Shown: in pieces, positions 15,250 to 20,578 of the stretch
Layout of the letters: every line of letters begins with the position of its first letter
Position numbering within the stretch: position 1 is the stretch's first letter
Source: Bacteroidales bacterium
GTDB taxonomy: Bacteria; Bacteroidota; Bacteroidia; Bacteroidales; UBA932
Direction of reading: 5' to 3'
NCBI GenBank assembly: GCA_016283985.1
Contig: JAEENZ010000084.1
Location: 1-20,578, forward strand
Length of the DNA stretch: 20,578 bases
Translations under genes and position numbers: made by a program
The notes under the pieces: generated by a model
Databases searched by the model: none
What the model saw: only the letters and a program-made list of their open reading frames with translations
What the model was told of the DNA's origin: nothing

Positions 15250-17976
15250 TTTAAATACCTGTTTCTGTCGGCAATTCTTTTGATTGCCGCCACCCATGAT
15301 TTGGACGCACAGCGCCCCAGACGTGGCAGAGGACAGGTTTTTTCCTCCCAGGTCGCTGAAAAGAAGGTTGTCCTTCCGGATTCCCTGGAGCTCGCCCGCA
15401 GGGATTCCATCCGCCTTGCCGATTCCCTCTTCCGTGTGGACTCCGCCGCACTCATGAAGAGTTCTTCGCTTCAGGCTCCGGCCTTCTCCGCTGCAAGAGA
15501 CTCCGTCATTGAGGATTTTACCAACGGCCAACGCATGATCCATTATTACGGGGATGTGAAAGTCACCTACCAGAATATGGCATTGACGGCCGAACGGATG
15601 GACTACGACGTAACCACCGGCACAGTGCATGCTTATGGTGTTTATGACTCCCTTTCCGCTGAATGGAAAGGCCGTCCGGTCATGACTGAAGGGCAGAAGG
15701 TCTATAACATGGAGGAACTGCGGTATAACTTCAATACCCGCAAGGCTAAGATCCTGAATATGGTGACCACCGAGGATGACGGCATCCTGCACGGAAAGAA
15801 CATCAAGATGATGCCGGACAAGTCTATCAACATCACGAACGGCAAATATACCGTCTGTGACCACGAGGAACCCCACTATTATCTTCAGCTTACTGCAGCC
15901 AAGGTCGTCACAGAGCCCAGCCAGAAGATAGTTTTCGGACCGGCCTATCTTGTACTGGAAGACGTGAAGGTCTATCCACTGGTGCTTCCGTTCGGTTTCG
16001 TGCCCAAGCGTCCGAAGAGGGCTACGGGCATCCTCTTCCCTACTTTCGGAGAAGAGACCGCTCGCGGTTTCTACATGAGGGACCTCGGCATGTATTTCGT
16101 TTTCGGCGATTATCTGGACCTGTCCGCAACCGGGGACTACTTCACTCTCGGCTCCTGGGCCGTCGACCTTAATTCCCGCTACAGGGTCAACTACAAGTTT
16201 AACGGATCGTTCTCCCTTACGTATTCCGATGACCGCACAGGAGAAAAGGGCAGCGCCGATTATATGCAAAGCACCAACTTCGGAGTCCGCTGGTCTCATT
16301 CGCAGGATTCCAAGGCGCATCCCGGAACAAGTTTCAGTGCTTCGGTGAATTTCTCCAGCCCGGGAAACAACCGCTACAATGCAAGGTCCGTCAACGAGGC
16401 CCTGCAGAACCAGGCATCATCTTCGATTTCGTTCTCGAAGAGTTTCGGCGGAAAAGCTACTCTTTCGCTGAATGCCCTGCATTCCCAGAACTCCAGAGAC
16501 AGTTCCTACATGTTCACGCTCCCTAACCTGACATTCTCGTTGGCAACCTTCTATCCTTTCAAGCGCAAGCACCGCGTCGGGAAGGAGCGCTTCTACGAGA
16601 AGTTCTCGTTAGGATACAATACTACTTTGCAGAACAAGATAGGCTTCAAGGCCTCGGAATTCATGCAGGATGGCTTCTTCGACAAGTTCCAGAACGGTAT
16701 GACCCATAATTTCAGCATAGGCCTGCCAAGTTTCAGCTTGTTCAAATACATCAATATCTCTCCTTCCGTCAGCTACGGTCAGAACTGGTTCTTCCGCACT
16801 ACGGAGGCATATTACGATGAAGAACTCGGAAAGGTGGTTACCGAAAAAACCAAGGCTTTCTCCCACTTCGGCATAACCCAGACATATTCCGGATCGCTTT
16901 CTGCAAGCACGCGCATCTATGGCATGTTCAATTTCGGTAAGTTCCATCGCGTGCAGGCCATCCGTCACGTGGTTTCCCCTTCGCTGTCCATGTCGTTCAG
17001 TCCGGATCTCGCCACCTATGCCAACGGATACAGGACTTTGAAATACGTCGATGCCAACAACGAAATCAAGACCTACGACTACAACATCTACAGCGGGCAG
17101 CTGTACGGTGTTCCCGGCAGTGGCAAGTCCGCCACCGCATCATTCTCCATCGGCAACAACCTTGAGGCAAAGATGCGCGACTATGCAGATACTACCGGCA
17201 CCGGCTCGAAGAAGGTCAAGCTGATAGACCAGCTCAGCATACGCTCCGGCTATAATTTCCTTGCAGACTCGTTGAAACTCAACACGATAAGCATGTCGAT
17301 GTCCACCTCCCTGTTCGGGAAGGTAAGCGTGAGTGCAAGCGCCAATTTCGATCCTTATGCAGTGGATCAGAAAGGCCGCAAGTACAACGAATGGGCCGTC
17401 AACATGAAGCAGGGCCTTGCCCGCTTCACGAATGCATCCGCTTCCCTCTCCTACTCCATTTCCGGTAAGGGGGCGATAAAGGGCAACGACGGCAGCAAGC
17501 AGTCCGGGGAAAGTGGCGGTGGCAGCGGGAATCCCGCGGACTATTACAAAAGGATCTATACTCATCCTTATACCGGAGAATATATTCCGGGAGGCTGGCT
17601 GTATTATACGAATCCCAACGTGCCCTGGTCCGCCAACTTCAGCTACACTTTCAGCTGTAACCAGACCTGGACGTACAATTCCACAGCCAACATGCTGCAG
17701 ACCAAGAAGAACATTACGCAGACCGTTCGTTTCAATGGGAATATCAAGCTGACTCCCAAGATGAACATAAACGTGTCTTCCGGCTACGATATCCAGGCGA
17801 AGAAGATAACCACTACCCAGATGAGTGCGACTTACGACCTGCACTGCTTCAACATCTCCGTATCGTGGGTTCCTACGGGTACCTGGCAGTCCTACAGCTT
17901 CCGCATCCAGGCGAATGCCGCGGCCCTTGCAGACCTGCTCCGATTCAAGAAGAGCAGCAGCTTCTGGGATAACTGA
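15241..17976 (+). CDS. lptD: LptD-like LPS-assembly / OstA family outer-membrane protein
   Basis: 911-residue outer-membrane translocon component for lipopolysaccharide, counted from TTG at 15241. The signal peptide (RKFKYLFLSAILLIAATHD after the start) is cleaved near LDA-Q24. An OstA/LptA-like periplasmic domain lies at about 80-235 (YYGDVKVTYQNMALTAERMDYD region), followed by LPFGFVPKRPKRATGILFPTFGEE and a large beta-barrel to the C-terminus, which ends F-K-K-S-S-S-F-W-D-N. No in-frame ATG or GTG lies between the promoter and the signal peptide, so TTG at 15241 (or 15235) must be used; the frame is open far upstream but that is antisense to the amidase. A Ser/Gly-rich stretch (about residues 750-765) is probably a loop. 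The LptE partner is not seen. A terminator overlaps its stop codon. Confidence 0.92.
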   Translation: MRKFKYLFLSAILLIAATHDLDAQRPRRGRGQVFSSQVAEKKVVLPDSLELARRDSIRLADSLFRVDSAALMKSSSLQAPAFSAARDSVIEDFTNGQRMIHYYGDVKVTYQNMALTAERMDYDVTTGTVHAYGVYDSLSAEWKGRPVMTEGQKVYNMEELRYNFNTRKAKILNMVTTEDDGILHGKNIKMMPDKSINITNGKYTVCDHEEPHYYLQLTAAKVVTEPSQKIVFGPAYLVLEDVKVYPLVLPFGFVPKRPKRATGILFPTFGEETARGFYMRDLGMYFVFGDYLDLSATGDYFTLGSWAVDLNSRYRVNYKFNGSFSLTYSDDRTGEKGSADYMQSTNFGVRWSHSQDSKAHPGTSFSASVNFSSPGNNRYNARSVNEALQNQASSSISFSKSFGGKATLSLNALHSQNSRDSSYMFTLPNLTFSLATFYPFKRKHRVGKERFYEKFSLGYNTTLQNKIGFKASEFMQDGFFDKFQNGMTHNFSIGLPSFSLFKYINISPSVSYGQNWFFRTTEAYYDEELGKVVTEKTKAFSHFGITQTYSGSLSASTRIYGMFNFGKFHRVQAIRHVVSPSLSMSFSPDLATYANGYRTLKYVDANNEIKTYDYNIYSGQLYGVPGSGKSATASFSIGNNLEAKMRDYADTTGTGSKKVKLIDQLSIRSGYNFLADSLKLNTISMSMSTSLFGKVSVSASANFDPYAVDQKGRKYNEWAVNMKQGLARFTNASASLSYSISGKGAIKGNDGSKQSGESGGGSGNPADYYKRIYTHPYTGEYIPGGWLYYTNPNVPWSANFSYTFSCNQTWTYNSTANMLQTKKNITQTVRFNGNIKLTPKMNINVSSGYDIQAKKITTTQMSATYDLHCFNISVSWVPTGTWQSYSFRIQANAAALADLLRFKKSSSFWDN

Positions 17977-18003
17977 TTTTTTTGCAGTTATCCTTTTTAT
18001 TTT
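17967..18003 (+). terminator. Intrinsic terminator of lptD
   Basis: Perfect 9-bp stem GGATAACTG (17967-17975) with CAGTTATCC (17985-17993), a 9-nt loop rich in T, then a T-rich tract (17994-18003). The lptD stop codon (17974-17976) lies in the left arm and loop. The stem has only moderate G+C, so efficiency may be partial. Confidence 0.75.
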
Positions 18004-18012
18004 ATATCTTTG
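17981..18012 (+). promoter_or_regulatory. Bacteroidota-type promoter for rho-mnmE
   Basis: -33 TTTG at 17981-17984, 20-nt spacer, -7 TATCTTTG at 18005-18012: a full match to the phylum's consensus. The expected start near 18018 gives a leader of about 45 nt to the ATG at 18064. The -33 element is inside the loop of the lptD terminator. Confidence 0.8.
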
Positions 18013-18063
18013 CATATCAATCAAAGCATGCCCTTTCCGGGAAGCTTTATTAACTTTTCAAAT

Positions 18064-19767
18064 ATGCCACACACTCTTTTCGAGCTCAATAAGATGAGTA
18101 GAGAGCAGCTCGAGACCATTGCAACACAGTTCAACATCAAAAAGATCAAGAATCTTGAAGATGCCGATCTGGCTTTTGCCATCCTTGATGCCCAGGCCAC
18201 GGAAGCATCGCATCAACCAGATAAGGAAAAGCCTAAGGCCAAGAGGGGACGTCCTCGCAAGGAGCCTGCTGAAAAGAAGCCTGAGAAGAAGGCGGAAAAG
18301 GCGGATGAGAAGAAGTCTGAACCCGCCCCTGCTCCCGCGCCTGCGCCTGTCGCCGAGACTCCTGCAGAAAAGCCTGCTCCCAAGAAGCGCGGCCGCAAAC
18401 CGAAAGCAGCCCAGGCAGAACCGGCGCCGGCTCCCGAACAGAAGCCTGCAGAACCCGTAAAGGCTGAAAAGACGGCCGACGAGAAGCTGAAGGACCAGGC
18501 CCGTGAGCTTGCCAAGGAGAATCTGGACCAGGCCCGTGCCGATTTCCTGAAACCTCAGGGCCACAAGGCACCCCAGCCCCAGCAGCCTCCAAAGCCCAAA
18601 GCCCCGGAATATGAGGGCACTGTGGAAGCTACGGGCGTGCTGGAAGTCATGCCCGACGGCTACGGCTTCCTCCGCTCATCCGACTACAACTATCTGAACT
18701 CACCCGACGACATCTACGTCGCACAGCAGCAGATCAAGCAGAACGGCCTTAAGAACGGCGACACCGTCACCGGTGAGATCCGTCCTCCGCGCGAAGGCGA
18801 CAAGTATTTCCCTCTCGTGCGCGTCAAATACGTGAACGGCCGCTCGCCCCAGTTCATCAGGGACCGCGTTCCCTTCGACTTCCTCACTCCCCTCTTCCCG
18901 GACAAGAAATTCAACCTTCTCGGCCATGGCCACATGAACGACGTGTCCTGCCGTATAGTGGATCTCTTCTCCCCCATAGGAAAGGGGCAGCGCGGCCTCA
19001 TAGTCGCCCAGCCGAAGACCGGTAAGACCATGCTGCTCAAGAGCATAGCTAATGCCATTGCCGACAATCACCCGGAGGTATACGAAATCGTCCTCCTGAT
19101 AGACGAGCGCCCCGAGGAGGTCACCGACATGCAGCGCAGCGTAAAGGCCGAGGTGGTCGCATCCACGTTCGACGAGCCTGCCGAGCGTCACGTCAAGGTT
19201 GCCAACATGGTTCTGGAGAAGGCCCGCAGACTGGTCGAATGCGGTCATGACGTGGTCATCCTCCTCGACTCCATCACGCGTCTGGCGCGTGCATATAACA
19301 CGGTGCAGCCTGCTTCCGGCAAGGTTCTCACCGGCGGTGTGGATGCCAATGCCCTCCAGAAACCCAAGCGCTTCTTTGGTGCAGCGCGTAACATCGAAGG
19401 CGGAGGCTCCCTCACCATTCTTGCCACGGCTCTCACCGAGACCGGCTCCAAGATGGATGATGTCATCTTCGAGGAATTCAAGGGCACCGGCAACATGGAG
19501 CTGCAGCTGGACCGCAACCTCTCCAACCGTCGCATCTTCCCTTCGGTGAACGTGATCCTGTCCGGTACACGCCGCGACGATCTCCTCCTCCCCAAGGAGA
19601 AGGCCCAGCGCATCTGGATACTGCGCAAGCTCCTGGCGGAGATGAACTCCCTGGAGGCGATGAACTTCATGCTCCAGCTTATGGACGAATACAAGAGCAA
19701 CGACGACCTGCTGGACAACATGAACAAGGTTACGCCGCGCGAGGCCAAGTTCTACGACACCTACTAG
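18064..19767 (+). CDS. rho: Transcription termination factor Rho, with long disordered insert
   Basis: Hexameric RNA-dependent ATPase that ends transcription. 567 residues from ATG 18064, where the sequence ([20 protein letters not shown]) matches the usual Bacteroidota Rho N-terminus; an ATG at 18028 is in frame but adds an unrelated 12 residues. Parts in order: Rho N-terminal domain (about 1-45); a Lys/Pro/Ala/Glu-rich low-complexity insert (about 46-182) with two AT-hook-like motifs (RGRPRK at 61-66, KRGRKPK at 108-114); the cold-shock RNA-binding domain (about 184-260, [14 protein letters not shown]); and the ATPase with Walker A QPKTGKT (316-322), LLIDERPEE (344-352) and Walker B VILLDS (398-403). 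E. coli Rho is 419 residues; the insert accounts for the difference and is typical of this phylum. A 3-nt gap separates it from mnmE. Confidence 0.97.
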   Translation: MPHTLFELNKMSREQLETIATQFNIKKIKNLEDADLAFAILDAQATEASHQPDKEKPKAKRGRPRKEPAEKKPEKKAEKADEKKSEPAPAPAPAPVAETPAEKPAPKKRGRKPKAAQAEPAPAPEQKPAEPVKAEKTADEKLKDQARELAKENLDQARADFLKPQGHKAPQPQQPPKPKAPEYEGTVEATGVLEVMPDGYGFLRSSDYNYLNSPDDIYVAQQQIKQNGLKNGDTVTGEIRPPREGDKYFPLVRVKYVNGRSPQFIRDRVPFDFLTPLFPDKKFNLLGHGHMNDVSCRIVDLFSPIGKGQRGLIVAQPKTGKTMLLKSIANAIADNHPEVYEIVLLIDERPEEVTDMQRSVKAEVVASTFDEPAERHVKVANMVLEKARRLVECGHDVVILLDSITRLARAYNTVQPASGKVLTGGVDANALQKPKRFFGAARNIEGGGSLTILATALTETGSKMDDVIFEEFKGTGNMELQLDRNLSNRRIFPSVNVILSGTRRDDLLLPKEKAQRIWILRKLLAEMNSLEAMNFMLQLMDEYKSNDDLLDNMNKVTPREAKFYDTY

Positions 19768-19770
19768 CGA

Positions 19771-20578
19771 ATGTTCAAGTTCGACGATACGATTTGTGCA
19801 CCGGCAACCTCAGTGGGAACCGGTGCAATTTCCATTATCCGCGTGAGTGGGCCGGATGCATTGAAAGTGGCCGACAAGACCGTTCATTTTCGCAGCGGTT
19901 ACGCCCTTTCTTCAGAAGGATATACCCTCAAATACGGAATGATTCCCGATGTGGACGAGGTTCTTGTCAGCATATTCCGTGCACCAAACTCATATACGGG
20001 TGAAGACTCCGTAGAAATCAGTTGCCATGCCTCGCCTTTTATCGTATCGCGTATTCTTGAATTGCTGATCTCCGCCGGTGCACGAAACGCCGAGCCCGGT
20101 GAATTTACCCGCCGCGCTTTTGTGAACGGCAAGATGGATCTTGCTCAGGCAGAGGCTGTTGCGGATGTTATATCCGCCGGTTCAGAGGCCGCCCACAAGG
20201 TGGCTTTGAATCAACTTAAAGGAAAATATTCTTCCGAACTGAAGGCCCTCAGGGACCAACTGGTGCAATTGGCGTCGCTTCTTGAACTGGAGTTGGATTT
20301 CAGCGAAGAGGATGTTGAGTTTGCCGACCGCGGCAGGCTGCGTTCTCTTCTGGACGAAACATCCGCGCATGTTCTGCGCCTGTGCGAATCTTTCCGCACC
20401 GGGAATGCCATCAAGGCAGGCGTGCCCGTGGCGATAGTCGGTGCGGTGAATTCCGGCAAGAGCACCCTGCTGAATGCCCTGCTGGGCGAAGACCGTGCTA
20501 TCGTGTCCGACATCCCCGGCACTACGCGGGATACTGTAGAGGAGGTCCTGACACTCGGAGGCGTGCAGTTCCGCTTCA
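19771..20578 (+). CDS. mnmE: tRNA modification GTPase MnmE, 3' partial
   Basis: N-terminal 269 residues of the GTPase that, with MnmG, modifies the wobble uridine of several tRNAs. The folate-binding N-terminal domain is present ([60 protein letters not shown]). The central helical domain follows, then the start of the G domain with the P-loop GAVNSGKS and DIPGTTRD. The C-terminal part, with the Cys-containing end, lies beyond the window. It starts 3 nt after the rho stop and has no promoter of its own, so it should share the rho transcript. Confidence 0.97.
   Translation, partial: MFKFDDTICAPATSVGTGAISIIRVSGPDALKVADKTVHFRSGYALSSEGYTLKYGMIPDVDEVLVSIFRAPNSYTGEDSVEISCHASPFIVSRILELLISAGARNAEPGEFTRRAFVNGKMDLAQAEAVADVISAGSEAAHKVALNQLKGKYSSELKALRDQLVQLASLLELELDFSEEDVEFADRGRLRSLLDETSAHVLRLCESFRTGNAIKAGVPVAIVGAVNSGKSTLLNALLGEDRAIVSDIPGTTRDTVEEVLTLGGVQFRF

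Noticed and set aside
14107..16320. 737-residue minus-strand open frame reaching far into lptD
   Set aside because: Only the part below about 15240 resembles an amidase; the first 350 or so codons are antisense to the well-supported lptD barrel and carry no motif. The frame stays open by chance.
14392..17976. 1194-residue plus-strand open frame with an ATG at 14392
   Set aside because: The first 283 codons are antisense to the amidase. The signal peptide and promoter put the real lptD start at the TTG at 15241.
1..20578. A hidden defence, mobile or novel multi-gene system
   Set aside because: Every stretch except one 214-nt gap is covered by a recognisable or well-behaved gene. I saw no transposase, integrase, repeat array, toxin-antitoxin pair or foreign-composition island.

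Overview
The window is a compact chromosomal segment from a member of Bacteroidota, most likely order Bacteroidales. Four things point there. The proteins are of recognisable Bacteroidota type: an IspG with a Bacteroides-like C-terminal half, a Rho with a long disordered insert, an LptD-like OstA/barrel protein next to a SPOR-type amidase, and a single-chain phosphatidylserine decarboxylase. Promoter-like sites fit the Bacteroidota -33 TTTG / -7 TAnnTTTG pattern. Shine-Dalgarno sites are weak or absent. Housekeeping gene content is conserved. I cannot fix the genus. No tRNA, rRNA, CRISPR array, insertion sequence, integrase or phage gene was seen.

Layout: (1) <1-6498, plus strand: a tightly overlapping run of a YihY/BrkB membrane protein (5' end cut off), a bifunctional RelA/SpoT-type ppGpp enzyme, an Ig-like lipoprotein, an outer-membrane barrel protein and ispG. 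(2) 6479-9758, minus strand: ftsH, cdsA and psd, read in that order, joined by 4-nt overlaps; psd meets ispG tail to tail with a 20-nt overlap. (3) 9802-10467, plus strand: a shortened birA that diverges from ftsH and runs 62 nt into the convergent rpe. (4) 10406-13892, minus strand: dnaA, pepD and rpe, read in that order with small overlaps. (5) 13893-14106: AT-rich gap upstream of dnaA. (6) 14107-15240, minus strand: N-acetylmuramoyl-L-alanine amidase with a SPOR-like C-terminus. (7) 15241-17976, plus strand: LptD-like protein, diverging from the amidase; neither gene has a conventional ATG start. (8) 18064->20578, plus strand: rho and mnmE (3' end cut off), behind a clear promoter that overlaps the lptD terminator.

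Most genes serve the envelope (isoprenoid precursors, phospholipids, LPS export, peptidoglycan cleavage, membrane protein quality control) or core information processing (replication initiation, termination, tRNA modification, stringent response). I see no defence, mobile or secondary-metabolite system. What stands out is compaction: IspG lacks the extra central domain usual in this phylum, BirA lacks its C-terminal domain, CdsA is short, the rsfS gene usually beside ftsH is absent, and both divergent gene pairs appear to share interlocked promoters in which each start site lies between two facing -7 boxes.
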